Assembly: GCA_947561585.1 (NCBI GenBank)
Contig: CANNZV010000121.1
Location: 186,001 to 250,000 of the forward strand
Reading direction: 5' to 3'
DNA: 64,000 bases
Source of the DNA: Caprella mutica
Lineage: Eukaryota; Arthropoda; Malacostraca; Amphipoda; Caprellidae
In this document: in pieces, positions 33,936 to 45,336 of the stretch
Layout: each line of letters starts with the position of its first letter
How positions within the stretch are numbered: the stretch's first letter is position 1
Program-made: the position numbers and the translations under genes
The notes under the pieces: model-generated
Told to the model about the DNA's origin: nothing
What the model saw: the letters and a program-made list of their open reading frames with translations, nothing else
The model's database searches: none

Positions 33936-34871
33936 TCCCCTAGATACGAAGTCCCCATATTTCTTTTCTCTCTTCCCATTGCAGTGATTGACGTCATTGA
34001 GTTTGTGATGGAGGCACCATTTGAGAATTACTTTACGCATCATTCAACTAAATGCATTTCAAAGGAACATTTACGTCTGATTTGCTAGTCCATTTCTCAT
34101 TAGGAATGTTGTCAGTATTCATATTCTATGTCCTATGTCAGTATTCATATTCTATGTCCTATGTCAGTGTATGTTATGACGTCACAACATAGTTTATTTA
34201 TTGTGAAAGTGTTTTCCTTGTTCTCGTTGTATAGTTAGTATTAAATTTGTCAGTTTTAAATTTTATGAGTTATGTTTCATTGAATTGTCTTCTGGATGTC
34301 GCAGTCTTTGAAAGAAGTCATGACTTGAAATAGTGTAGGGTAAAGTCACAATTACCAGATGTGAATTGAATACTGAATGAAAATTTTAATAGGGAATTAT
34401 TAATAACAAATCGTAATTTGAACATTAAAAATATGTGAGCTTTGTAAATTCCCTATGATTGTGATTGTTGCCCTTGCACTTGAATGCTAAAGATTTACTA
34501 TTTTCTACATAAAAATTCTTCTTAGTGTTTTAAATTAAATCAGTAAAAATTGCATTAACAAATTCACAATCAATACATGTTTAAATACAGTACTTTCTGT
34601 GTCCTTTTATTCCAGTACTCTAAAAACACTCTATTTGCAATGTTCCAATTTGTTTTGAATCTCTAACAAGAGGTTCATATCTCCTATTGTATGACTCTTT
34701 AATATTCTCTTCCTTTGTTTTCATTGCAATTAAAAACATCGCCAAACTATTTGCTGCAACGGAAAAATGATAAAAAAAGAGGCAGCCAATTTTTGAAAGT
34801 CTGTTTCTGGTAGCGAGTTGTACAGAAACTGAGTTGTTTTTATATTGATATTCTCGAAAACATCGCTAAAT
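33936..34871. other. unique AT-rich sequence
   Basis: No exon is supported. A 25-bp segment with GTCAGTATTCATATTCTATG is duplicated in tandem at 34110-34163. A consensus CRE follows (separate entry). Confidence 0.5.
34177..34184. promoter_or_regulatory. consensus CRE (TGACGTCA)
   Basis: The core sits in a wider near-palindrome, TGTTATGACGTCACAACA. This is the CREB/ATF site. No transcription start is identified nearby, so function is unproven. Confidence 0.3.
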
Positions 34872-35050
34872 AAAAACAACCATCAAGTTGTTATTGAAGT
34901 ACCCAATGAAGGGTTAAAACAACCATCAATCGTTGTAGTATTGTAGACAGAGAAGGGTAAAAACAACCATCGATAGTTATAAGTAAAGTAGACAGTGATG
35001 GGTAAAAACAACCATCGTTCGATAAAAGTAAAGTAGACAGAAAAGGGTTG
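34872..35050. repeat. 45-bp degenerate tandem repeat, about 4 units
   Basis: Units begin GGGTAAAAACAACCATC and end AAAGTAGACAG, with a variable middle (CGATAGTTATAAG, CGTTCGATAAAAG, AATCGTTGTAGTATT). Confidence 0.85.
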
Positions 35051-35904
35051 AAAATTCTTCGTTTTATTTTCCACAGTTAGCACAGCCAAACAATCCTCTC
35101 AGTTTTTTTACCCACCACAACCCTGTAAAATCTTGACTGCAGGTTTCTGTGCTTCAGACGATATACTTATTCTGTGCGGGTTTTAAGCTCCCTCATCAAG
35201 TTACCTCTTCTGACCATAAAGGAAAAGCCTTATTTGTTATGTCCGACATTTTAGAAAAATACGCATCCTAAAGCCCCAAGATATATCACCTCGGTATAAA
35301 AATTTCACTATTGCCCCTCAAACTGTTTCAAGAAGTACCCGCACTGTAATGTGGTCCCTCTTTTTCCTATCATTGGCTCGGAGAATTTCAGAATTTTTCA
35401 CTGCGTTCCTTCTCTGGAATTATATATTTTGTTGCTATAATTTAACTTCCAGTACCATCGATAGTTATAAGTTTATTTTTTTAGTTCTTTTTGTGTTCAC
35501 TTCAAATTATTGCTGTTGTTACTATTAAAATGGCTTATGATTATATGAATAATAAATGCTGATTAATTCTCATCTGATCATCTTTCAGTGGGTAAAAGTA
35601 ACCCTGATATTTAATCTTCAAAACATTAGTGATTAAAACATTTGAAAATGTTTTCAATCAATATTTAATTTACCTTTTAAAGCCTATAATTGTAAATAGC
35701 TGTGACTATTTACATTTGAATATCTTTTAAAACACTGGATGTATCTTCAAGCCAACTTAACTCGTACACTCTTCATTTCTTCTTAATTTGTTGTAGAAAA
35801 TTGGCAAGACTATGGGCCATAAAATGCGGTCTGGGGTGGAAAACTTCAGAAAGAATTTCCTGATTCATCTCTCAAAATGAGGCGAATGAAGAACATTTTT
35901 TGAT
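35051..35904. other. unique sequence, no gene seen
   Basis: Mixed-composition sequence. No exon with convincing frame and splice signals was found. Confidence 0.45.
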
Positions 35905-36885
35905 ACTTTATGTGATGCACACACGGTATCTAGTGATGCACACACTGTATCTAGTGATACACACACTGTATCTAGTGATACACACACTGTATCTAGTGAT
36001 ACACACACTGTATCTAGTGATACACACACTGTATCTAGTGATACACACACTGTATCTAGTGATACACACACTGTATCTAGTGATACACACACTGTATCTA
36101 GTGATACACACACTGTATCTAGTGATACACACACTGTATCTAGTGATACACACACTGTATCTAGTGATACACACATTGTATCTAGTGATACACATACTGT
36201 AATGACTGTATCTAGTGAAAAACACACTGTATCTAGTGATACACACACGTTATCTAGTGATACACACACACTGTATCTAGTGATACACACACACACTGTA
36301 TCTAGTGATACACACACACACACTGTATCTAGTGATACACACACACACTGTATCTAGTGATGCACACACTGTATCTAGTGATGCACACACTGTATCTAGT
36401 GATGCACACACTGTATCTAGTGATGCACACACTGTATCTAGTGATACACACACTGTATCTAGTGATATACACACACACACACGGTATCTAGTGATATACA
36501 CACACACACACGGTATCTAGTGATACACACACACACGGTATCTAGTGATACACACACACACGGTATCTAGTGATACACACACACACACACACGGTATCTA
36601 GTGATACACACACACACACACACGGTATCTAGTGATACACACACACACACACACACACACACGGTATCTAGTGATACACACACACACACACGGTATCTAG
36701 TGATACACAAACACACACACGGTATCTAGTGATACACAAACACACACACGGTATCTAGTGATACACAAACACACACACGGTATCTAGTGATACACAAACA
36801 CACTGTATCTAGTGATACACAAACACACTGTATCTAGTGATACACAAACACACTGTATCTAGTGATACACACACTGTATCTATTA
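35905..36885. repeat. 21-bp minisatellite with embedded CA microsatellites
   Basis: The base unit is ACACACTGTATCTAGTGAT, about 21 bp. Regular units run to about 36250. Beyond that the internal CACA tract lengthens to different sizes (longest around 36636-36662) and CTGTATC becomes CGGTATC. Near 36700-36850 units carry ACACAAACACAC, then the array returns to the base form. Frames on both strands are repeat products. Confidence 0.96.
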
Positions 36886-37682
36886 TCCTTTCGGTTTGCT
36901 CTTATTTCTGTTTATGAATTTAATCCGATTCAATTATAATATTCTAACTCTTACTTCCTAGTTTATTTTCGTTAATTTGTTGATTGTATGCATTTACTAA
37001 ATTATTAAAACGTCCTAGTCTTGTAATTCCTTTACTTTTCCAATTTACGGAGATGTCCTTGGTGAATTTATTGAGCTGATCTTTATTTAGTAAATGGCGT
37101 GTATTGAAGCCAATTTGCCGCAGTCGCTGGCCAATATTTATGACAGCAGAGCAAATCGCCTGAATCTGTAGTTGAGAGCCTAGTGCATCGGATTGCCATC
37201 GAGGTGTTCTTATTTGCCCTCTGCTTTTAGGATGGGTTTGTTTGGTAAATAGGCCATTAGGGATCAGAGAACTTTGAAAGCCGATACCAATGTCGCCGTC
37301 TGCTCTAATTTTCTTTCTGCTTCAGATGTGGTGAATGTCTATTGCTTTACTAACGAATTCCTGTGTGTTTCTTTCAGACCAATTTTACTTTAATCTTAAC
37401 CCTATTCGCTCAACTAACTCTATGATCGCAATGAATGACCCGCTAGTTTGTAAATTGTTGGCAATGTGTATCCGCAGCTTGAAGTGGAGGTAGAGGGAGT
37501 GCTAGTCTAGAAGAACAACTCCATGAAAACTATGTAGTTAAAATGGAACTCTCTGGCATCTAACTGCTTTTTTATGACGATGGAACTCTATTTTTGTATG
37601 TGACTAACTTTGTCGTAATAATTTGTGACCATAAGTATTTTACTAGAAGGCTGTGTATCCCTTAGTAAAGGAATTTTTCAAG
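36886..37682. other. region upstream of the 37683 exon
   Basis: Positions 37090-37400 are unique and of higher GC than typical spacer, and could be 5' untranslated, promoter or conserved regulatory DNA. An in-frame stop (TAG, 37644) precedes the exon. The CCCTTAG near 37665 and ACTAGAAG near 37649 could be splice acceptors if the following exon is internal. Confidence 0.4.
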
Positions 37683-38196
37683 ATGAAGAAGTCAGGATTT
37701 TTGTCAGGGTTTAAGGATTTCCCCGGAGCGTCTTTATTCACTTCCTCGACACCGAAAAGCAACAACCAGTCAACCATTCCTTCCATTCACAATACTAGCC
37801 ACAGTGAAAGGTATGGAAATGCACTCAACTACAAGAGTGTCGTAGATTACGGGGACATCAAACCTTTTGGAACAAGCGACCCCTTCGAAATATCTGCTTA
37901 CGACGAGCCCAAATCTTATCTTGAGAAAATCAAGTCGACTGAAGAAGAACCGGTGGCCATTGATGACATCATTGTTGCTCCGTCTGTAGAAAGCAACACC
38001 GTAAGTGCTGCCGTCGCTAATCCCGATATAAACCGCGTGACTGAGGAAGAGGAAGAGTTGGACAGGGTGGGATCACCTGTCAATTCCCCCGTCATCAACA
38101 GGAGGAGGGACAGGAGGGCCCTGAAGAAGTTCAGAGAGACCTCTAGGCCCTCTAGAACCAGTAGAGGTTCGGGTGGAGGATGGGCTGCAGATCTCA
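37683..38196 (+). CDS. first coding exon of an unrecognised, disordered protein
   Basis: A 171-codon exon, plus one base of the next codon, ends at a strong donor. I do not recognise the family. The start ATG at 37683 has A at -3, and an upstream in-frame stop lies at 37644; a slightly longer internal exon is possible if the acceptor-like CCCTTAG is used. The product is rich in S, T, N, P and charged residues, with no membrane segment or signal peptide. It opens with MKKSGFLSGFKDFPGASLF. A mixed stretch with VDYGDIKPFGTSDPF lies around residues 54-68, EEEEELD lies at 121-127, and a basic cluster RRRDRRALKKFR lies at 140-151 before a serine/arginine and glycine stretch. This composition suggests a cytoplasmic or nuclear scaffold region with many phosphorylatable sites (inference). 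GC content and mixed codon use differ clearly from the surrounding AT-rich DNA. Later exons are not identified here. Confidence 0.75.
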
Positions 38197-38202
38197 GTAA
38201 GT
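38197..38202 (+). other. splice donor GTAAGT
   Basis: The exon ends GATCTCA and the intron starts GTAAGT, a perfect consensus donor. It leaves the reading frame in phase 1. Reading on gives a stop two codons later, as expected for intron sequence. Confidence 0.7.
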
Positions 38203-39097
38203 AAACCACTATTTTATCTCTTTGGATGCATGCTTATTCTTAAATACTAATTACCGCTTATTTATCATTAACGACTTGGCTCTAATTCTATTCAAGCAAG
38301 GAGTGTACTCTCATTCAAATAATTTTCAATAGATATTCATTTACACTCTGTAACTATGCAAGATGTATTACGTAAATTTTCTTACAGGTTATATTTTTGA
38401 ACAAGACTACAAAAACTATATTTATTACTATATGTAATAATATAACTTTACATCGTACTATAAAATGATTCATCAAAGTGCTTCGTAACTAATATGGCGG
38501 CATATAAAACATAATCGCAGGTTATTTCTTTTTGAAGTGGCTTTGAAGAAAGAAAATTTTTTTCCTTTACCTTTACCAGATAAAATTATGGTTGTTCCAT
38601 AGAAAATTAAATGTATTTCTTCTTAATCATTTAGGTGCCAACATAATTTCCTCAGTGTTTAATTGCAAATGCAATCGAGTTCTTTAATATATGAACAACT
38701 AAGTCATCGGAAAATTTGATAAATTACTAGTTCACGTCCTTAAATCATTTAGGGACGTGAACTAGGAATTTACCGTATATTTTGTATTTTATTAATAATG
38801 TACTAAGCGAAATATAGAAGAAAAACTCTTTTGATTTGGCTACATTTCATGTAGCGAAACATAAAGAAAATACCTATATTCTTTTGGAATAATTAATTTC
38901 AATTATAAAATAGAAATAACAATTAAACTTGCATGTGCATAACCTCTAAGGTTTTTTTTATCCTTTTTTTGACTTAGTTCCTAAAGATTAGTTTGTTGCT
39001 TTATCTACATGTATGATGGCCTTGTATGATTCTCTTTCCTACATGGGAATCTTCAATAGCATTCTTTAACATGTTGACTACAAAGTGTTACATATTT
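38203..39097. other. likely intron, AT-rich
   Basis: It follows the GTAAGT donor. No exon is supported. TAGTTCACGTCC at about 38730 and GGACGTGAACTA at about 38754 form a short inverted repeat. Confidence 0.5.
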
Positions 39098-39345
39098 CGC
39101 TTGTTTGCAACAACAACGTCATAAACACAAAAACATGTATTTTAGAGTTATCCATATAGACATATAAATCATAAAATGCTGATCATTTTGGTAAAAAAAT
39201 CATCATTGTAACAAAAAAATATACCGCTAGAGAGGCTAAATGTCCTAACGATATACCATCAAATGTACTTACATTACAAGTACTAAAATGCCTCTCCTGA
39301 AAAATAGCTTTTCTGAAGTTATGACTCTGTTCTCGCAAACAAGCG
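39098..39345 (-). mobile_element. 248-bp MITE with 4-bp target duplication (copy 2)
   Basis: This is the inverted copy of 6504-6751 with the same length and ends (CGCTTGTTTG at left, CAAACAAGCG-like at right). Here the flanking four bases on both sides are ATTT. Shared interior phrases include CATGTATTTTAGAGTTATCC and AAAATGCCTCTCCTGAAAAA. Confidence 0.88.
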
Positions 39346-40019
39346 ATTTGTACCACTTTGTACATCATCATGGACAAAGTTGTACAAATACATTCCACAT
39401 AAATATGTTAATCCGAATAGAATTGTGACAATGTGTACCTCATTTATAACACTGTTTTTATCACAATAGAGATATGATCAATAGCTACACACAGAGATGT
39501 AAAATTCTGTAAATTTTGAATTCCATAAAAACTGTGAGACGAAATTTATGAATTTCTATAAATTTTGTATTCCATAATTTAGGAGATTACAGTAATTGCA
39601 TTTTAACCTTTATTTCTTATCTATTCTTACATTCGCCTCTTCATTTTACTCTTTACTACATCAGCTCTTCACATATGTAGGTCAATGGGTCCGAACAGCT
39701 TACTTCTCATTGACTGCATCTTCTAAGTCTCTTGTAATTGTTTTCTTTTGACATCAACAATAAGATGACTCGTTTGATTTGTTTATTGCTTCCTATTTTT
39801 GAGATTAGAGTTACTAATATTTTATTTATTATTATCTTATTTAAAATCGATCTTTAGTTATTCAAATGATTCCAAATAAGAATAGAATTTCTTCACGAAC
39901 AAATTTCATTAAAATAACAGTACTTTAAATTTATTTTACATTGGTTAGATGTGAGAGTTTCATTTTATAACCCAGGGTTTAGGTGACCAATACTCCTTTG
40001 TAATATTACACTCTATGAT
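39346..40019. other. unique sequence with an old retroposon fragment
   Basis: Positions 39620-39780 (CGCCTCTTCATTTTACTC, then GACTGCATCTTCTAAGTC and TTTTCTTTTGACATCA) are an old, diverged retroposon fragment. Nothing else is supported. Confidence 0.5.
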
Positions 40020-41027
40020 GGGCAAGTTACGAATTATCAGACATATCCACATTTTCGATCATATGACACGTTCGGTGTAGGGAGGGAATAAACCGGAAAA
40101 TTGAAAAAATGAAGTTTTTCATGGAAAATATACATTATTCTGAGTATTTTAATTGTTCCATCTGTATTCTATGCAAAGGCAGGTAAAAGTTCTTTAAGCG
40201 TCCGTTATATCTCTGTAAACCTCAAAAAATCTTTCTGTAAACTTTGGATCCTTCTCCTGAACAATTTTAAAACCCTCCACCGAATGGGTCGGTACGGAGA
40301 CTTGGTGGAATGACATTTGGCCGAACGGATTTAAAACCGAACTGACATTAGACCGAAATACTTTTATTTAAATAACAATATTTAAAATTGTAGTATAGGA
40401 AAACCAAAAAATAGATAATACTGTAAGGTGAATTCCTTGATAATGACAGCCTTCTATACCATCTTCCTAGTTAACGACAGCCTTCTATACCATCTTCCTA
40501 GTTAACGACAGCCTTCTATACCATCTTCCTAGTTAACGACAGCCTTCTATACCATCTTCCTAGTTAACAACAGCCTTCTATACCATCTTCCTAGTTAACG
40601 ACAGCCTTCTATACCATCTTCCTAGTTAACGACAGCCTTCTATACCATCTTCCTAGTTAACGACAGCCTTCTATACCATCTTCCTAGTTAACGACAGCCT
40701 TCTATACCATCTTCCTAGTTAACAACAGCCTTCTATACCATCTTCCTAGTTAACGACAGCCTTCTATACCATCTTCCTAGTTAACGACAGCCTTCTATAC
40801 CATCTTCCTAGTTAACGACAGCCTTCTATACCATCTTCCTAGTTAACGACAGCCTTCTATACCATCTTCCTAGTTAACGACAGCCTTCTATACCATCTTC
40901 CTAGTTAACGACAGCCTTCTATACCATCTTCCTAGTTAACGACAGCCTTCTATACCATCTTCCTATAAGTCATATTTTTTTTTGTATAAGCGAATTGTGG
41001 AACTGTCCAATAACTTGTAACTTACCC
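40020..41027. mobile_element. MITE-type ends enclosing a minisatellite
   Basis: The left end GGGCAAGTTACGAATTATC with ATTTTCGATCATATGA faces TAAGCGAATTGTGGAACTGT and CAATAACTTGTAACTTACCC on the right, 1.0 kb away. These are the termini of the GGGTAAGTT family. Inside are unique sequence and a 31-bp tandem array (40440-40965). Confidence 0.7.
40440..40965. repeat. 31-bp minisatellite, about 17 units
   Basis: The unit contains GTTAACGACAGCCTTCTATA then CCATCTTCCTA. Units are almost identical. A GTTAACAACAG variant occurs at 40563 and 40718, exactly five units apart, marking a block duplication. GTTAAC is a palindrome in every unit. Confidence 0.96.
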
Positions 41028-41800
41028 TATTAATATTTTGTTCTGATGGTTTTCCGTCACCACATTATGTTACACTCTCCTTGCCCTAATTCTAATCACT
41101 GTAAGTACAACTGTACAAACTAATAGGCGCCATTTCTTTCGAATGCTATGACCCATTCCAAGCTTCGAAACTGCCAGCCCGAGTCGCTCGTTCCAGAACG
41201 AAATGGCGCTACGGATAGAACGGACGCTAGAACAACGTACTGGCTAGATAGGACGCGATGCACTTTATTGGATAACAATAAATACCGAAATCTATGCACT
41301 AAATGAAATAGATTGAATAGGTTCATAGGTAAAATTTACAAGAGATATATGTGCTGATTTTCCGTACAAAAGGCAAATAAAGCAGTTACTATTTCATTAA
41401 AATATTATGGAATATTATTGATAACAATTAAGGTTGATTAGTATTTTCTTCAAGATCATGTTCTGCGTTATTGTTGGAATTGGGTTGGTAGAAGCATAAT
41501 TTACCCCTGGCATTCAACTTATTACTGTGCACTCATAATTCAGTATTTATTCACAAAATTATTGACAAATGAAAGACAGATGTTTTTAATAATGTTAATG
41601 ATTTGATGCATTTAGAACCTAGTTTGCATACTTATAGAAAACTCGTAAGTTTCATCGAATTCTGGGATAGATTGACTCTATTCTGGTAGAACATAACTAA
41701 AGAAGATGCAGTTTGATTTACATTTTTACTGCATCCTTATTGCTCTCATTTTGTGGACACTTCACTCGAAGTTCTTCTAGGAAACTTCGTCGTTTGTAAA
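41028..41800. other. unique sequence
   Basis: No exon is supported. Positions 41129-41215 are richer in GC and bounded by an inverted repeat (GGCGCCATTTCTTTCG against CGAAATGGCGC). GTTCCAGAAC inside resembles a heat-shock element dyad. The 68-codon minus-strand frame here is not called. Confidence 0.45.
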
Positions 41801-42063
41801 GGGCCGTACACACGTAGGGTTTTTTAAGTCTTTCCACCAAAGTTTTTGCTAAGCTCCTCCTACTTTTTCACAAGAATATAAGAAAAAACGATATAATTAT
41901 AATTTATTTTAGTTGGTATCCATCATACCTGATGTTATCATGGATACCTATTAAAATAAATAATTATTATATCGTTTTTTCTTATATTCTCGTGGAAAAA
42001 GTAGGAGGAGCTTAGCAAAAAGTTTGGTGGAAAGACTTAAAAAATCCTACGTGTGTACGGCCC
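41801..42063. mobile_element. 263-bp MITE with GGGCCGTACACACGTAGG ends
   Basis: The 18-bp ends are exact complements. The arms continue for nearly the whole element with one or two mismatches, including AGTAGGAGGAGCTTAGCAAA. The inner arms share ATAAGAAAAAACGATATAAT with the GGGTAAGTT family, and the loop is the GGTATCCATCATACC palindrome. Flanks (AAA and TAG) give no clear target duplication. Confidence 0.9.
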
Positions 42064-43029
42064 TAGAGAGACTTCATGAATTTGGAGTGTGTCTATATAG
42101 TTAGTTTCTTCCTGGAAATCATTCGAGGAAAAAATAGCTTCATTGAACGAGAATTGAGATTTTATCGCCAGACAAAGGACTCCAGATGGAATCGATACGA
42201 TTTCTTCATTACAAGGAAGAGGACAAAAAAGATACTAGTTGATAGATAATTCGATGTTTTAGAGATCTAATTGAATTTATGGCAATGAACTATATAGTTA
42301 ATGAGATGTAGTAAATGTGTGCAAAATGTTTAGGTAGGTTAGTTCTCAGGTTCTTAAAACCTAGAATTCTTCGGGTGACGAGAAGATGGTCTTAGAGAAT
42401 CTCTTGGCGTCATTCCAGAAGGAGATGTGGAGACAATAAAGATGAAATGGATCGGTGTAGATAGGAGTAGAAATTTGCTAATGAATACCTAATAAAGATA
42501 AATGTCCATCAAATCAACTCACAATAAGGACTCTCTTTTCACATCAAATCGAGTCTATCCGTAGAATAAAGATACCAGTGTGCTGTTGACGAGAATTAAA
42601 TTTTATGATGGTGGTTTAAAACTGTCTCGGAGGGAAAAACTTACCCGCCGAATTTATATCCTAAGACGTCTAACTTGGGTTCATAAATTATTGGTTAGGT
42701 ATTCGAGATGTGATATATTGGAGGCGTTTGGAGCAGAAGATTTTTGGTGGCAAATGCTTTCGTTATGATGCTCTCTCTCGACATTTTGGAGCGAAGGATG
42801 ACATTTTTGGACGGGGATGTAGTGAATGAATGTGACAGACAAATGAAAGAGATGAAGGATTTCTCCAATGAAGAAATGCTAGAATTTTTTTATTATGACA
42901 CACAAATATTAATTATTTCATCTCATATAATTTTGTACGTTATTGCAAATCAATTTAGCACATTCTTACATAGTAAAAGTACACGTTTTCTTAGGTTATG
43001 TGTTTCATATTGTCATCATATTATATTCT
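42064..43029. other. unique sequence with unsupported short frames
   Basis: Two plus-strand frames, 62 and 102 codons (42580-42768 and 42744-43052), show a mixed residue composition at first (for example KLSRREKLTRRIYILRRL). No family, start context or splice signal supports them. They could be remnants of a decayed gene or chance. Confidence 0.35.
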
Positions 43030-43290
43030 GTAATCTTGAGCATAGTTTATAATCTTTAGTAAACTATATAATCATTCGCAAACTATATATCCTTCACTAA
43101 ACTGTATAATCTTTAGTAAACTATATATTCTTCACTAAACTGTATAATCTTTAGTAAACTATAAAACCTTTTTAAGCAAGCTGTATAATCTTTACAGTGT
43201 AATATATAATCTGTTCTAGCAATCTTTAGTGAACTATATAATCTATAGTGAACTCTGTAATCTTTAGCAAACTATATAATCTTTTTGTCA
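43030..43290. repeat. degenerate repeat of about 30-35 bp
   Basis: About eight diverged units carry AAACTATATAATCTTTAGTA or AAACTGTATAATCTTTAG. Unit length varies. Confidence 0.75.
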
Positions 43291-43826
43291 TCATATCACT
43301 CTGCCAACAGATTAATTTTATAAATTAAATGCTTTGAATTTTGAAGTATTACATGTTACAGTCTCACAGAACTCTAACAGAGAAATCAATTCATAAGAAG
43401 AGACTTATTATATAAGAGGTCATGCAAACACCTCCCCCCCTCCCCACAACCCCCCACTCCAAAATTGTCCAAACGCATTTCTAGAATGGGGAGAGATGTC
43501 CCTTTTTGACAGCTGATCCATTGGTCGGTAATTCACTTTGTCTCAATACACCAAATTTGCATGATTGCTCAGCGTTCTACATTTGATATCACCCGAATAA
43601 GAACAGCGACGTACGTCTTGACGGTACACACGGTGAACTTTCTCGCAATTCTTTTTGAGTGAAGTGCTCACAGTGTAAAACCTAAAAAAAAAACAATAGG
43701 GATAGCAGACGACACGTCTAATGTTTCTTACGTATAATATGAGAATATAAATATTGTTTTTATACTATGAATTTACGAACTTATTATATGCTTCTGTAGA
43801 ATATTATTTAAATACTTACTATTTCA
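43291..43826. other. unique spacer
   Basis: Contains a C-rich stretch, CCTCCCCCCCTCCCCACAAC, near 43431. No exon is supported. Confidence 0.45.
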
Positions 43827-43968
43827 GGGTAAGTTACGAATTATCGGTCGGTTTCACATCTTCGGTCATATAAGATAAAATGATATAATAAATATTATTC
43901 ATACTTTATTATATAGTTTATCTTAACGACCGAAGGTATGGAACTGTCCGATAATTCGTAACTTACCC
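43827..43968. mobile_element. 142-bp MITE of the GGGTAAGTT family
   Basis: The ends GGGTAAGTTACGAATTATCG and CGATAATTCGTAACTTACCC are perfect complements over at least 20 bp. The right flank is TA and the left flank is CA, probably a mutated TA. Confidence 0.9.
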
Positions 43969-44169
43969 TATATCTATTTTTTAACATTATTCCATATTTC
44001 CTTTTGTTTTCATTTGTTCTTTTTAATTATAAGAAAGATGAGAGTAAGAAGAGAAGGAAGTAGCCTTCATCTCTTGCTATTCAGTGTCTCTTTTGCAACA
44101 CTTCCCTTCGTTAATTAAGGCATCTGAGCCCTTTTTATTTACTGTGTAGATTACATTTACATGCTTAGA

Positions 44170-45336
44170 TGAAACACAGGGAAGTAACCACAGTAAATGC
44201 AGTAAGGGAAGTAACCACAGTAAATAGAGTAAGGGAAGTAATCACAGTAAATGCAGTAAGGGAAGTAACCACAGTAAATGCAGTAAGGGAAGTAACCACA
44301 GTAAATAGAGTAAGGGAAGTAACCACAGTAAATAGAGTAAGGGAAGTAATCACAGTAAATGCAATAAGGGAAGTAACCACTGTAAATGCAGTAAGGGAAG
44401 TAACCACAGTAAATAGAGTAAGGGAAGTAACCACAGTAAATAGAGTAAGGGAAGTAACCACAGTAAATGCAGTAAGGGAAGTAACCACAGTAAATTCAGT
44501 AAGAGAAGTAACCACAGTAAATTCAGTAAGAGAAGTAACCACAGTAAATTCAGTAAGAGAAGTAACTACAGTAAATTCAGTAAGAGAAGTAACCACAGTA
44601 AATTCAGTAAGGGAAGTAACCACAGTAAATGCAGTAAGAGAAGTAACCACAGTAAATTCAGTAAGAGAAGTAACCACAGTAAATTCAGTAAGAGAAGTAA
44701 CCACAGTAAATTCAGTAAGGGAAGTAACCACAGTAAATTCAGTAAGGGAAGTAACCACAGTAAATTCAGTAAGGGAAGTAACCACAGTAAATTCAGTAAG
44801 GGAAGTAACCACAGTAAATGCAGTAAGAGAAGTAACCACAGTAAATGCAGTAAGAGAAGTAACCACAGTAAATTCAGTAAGAGAAGTAACCACAGTAAAT
44901 GCAGTAAGGGAAGTAACCACAGTAAATGCAGTAAGGGAAGTAACCACAGTAAATTCAGTAAGAGAAGTAACCACAGTAAATGCAGTAAGGGAAGTAACCA
45001 CAGTAAATGCAGTAAGGGAAGTAACCACAGTAAATTCAGTAAGAGAAGTAACCACAGTAAATTCAGTAAGGGAAGTAACCACAGTAAATGCAGTAAGGGA
45101 AGTAACCACAGTAAATGCAGTAAGAGAAGTAACCACAGTAAATTCAGTAAGGGAAGTAACCACAGTAAATGCAGTAAGGGAAGTAACCACAGTAAATTCA
45201 GTAAGAGAAGTAACCACAGTAAATTCAGTAAGAGAAGTAACCACAGTAAATTCAGTAAGAGAAGTAACCACAGTAAATGCAGTAAGAGAAGTAACCACAG
45301 TAAATTCAGTAAGAGAAGTAACCACAGTAAATGTGA
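44170..45336. repeat. 27-bp minisatellite, about 43 units
   Basis: The unit contains GGGAAGTAACCACAGTAAAT, then a variable (GC/TC/AG)AGTAA. Variant combinations (GAG versus GGG; GCAGT, TTCAGT, AGAGT) occur in recurring blocks. The 27-bp length keeps frames open on both strands (408 codons plus, 386 minus), giving 9-residue repeat peptides. The opposing frames and lack of other gene signals argue against a gene. Confidence 0.96.
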
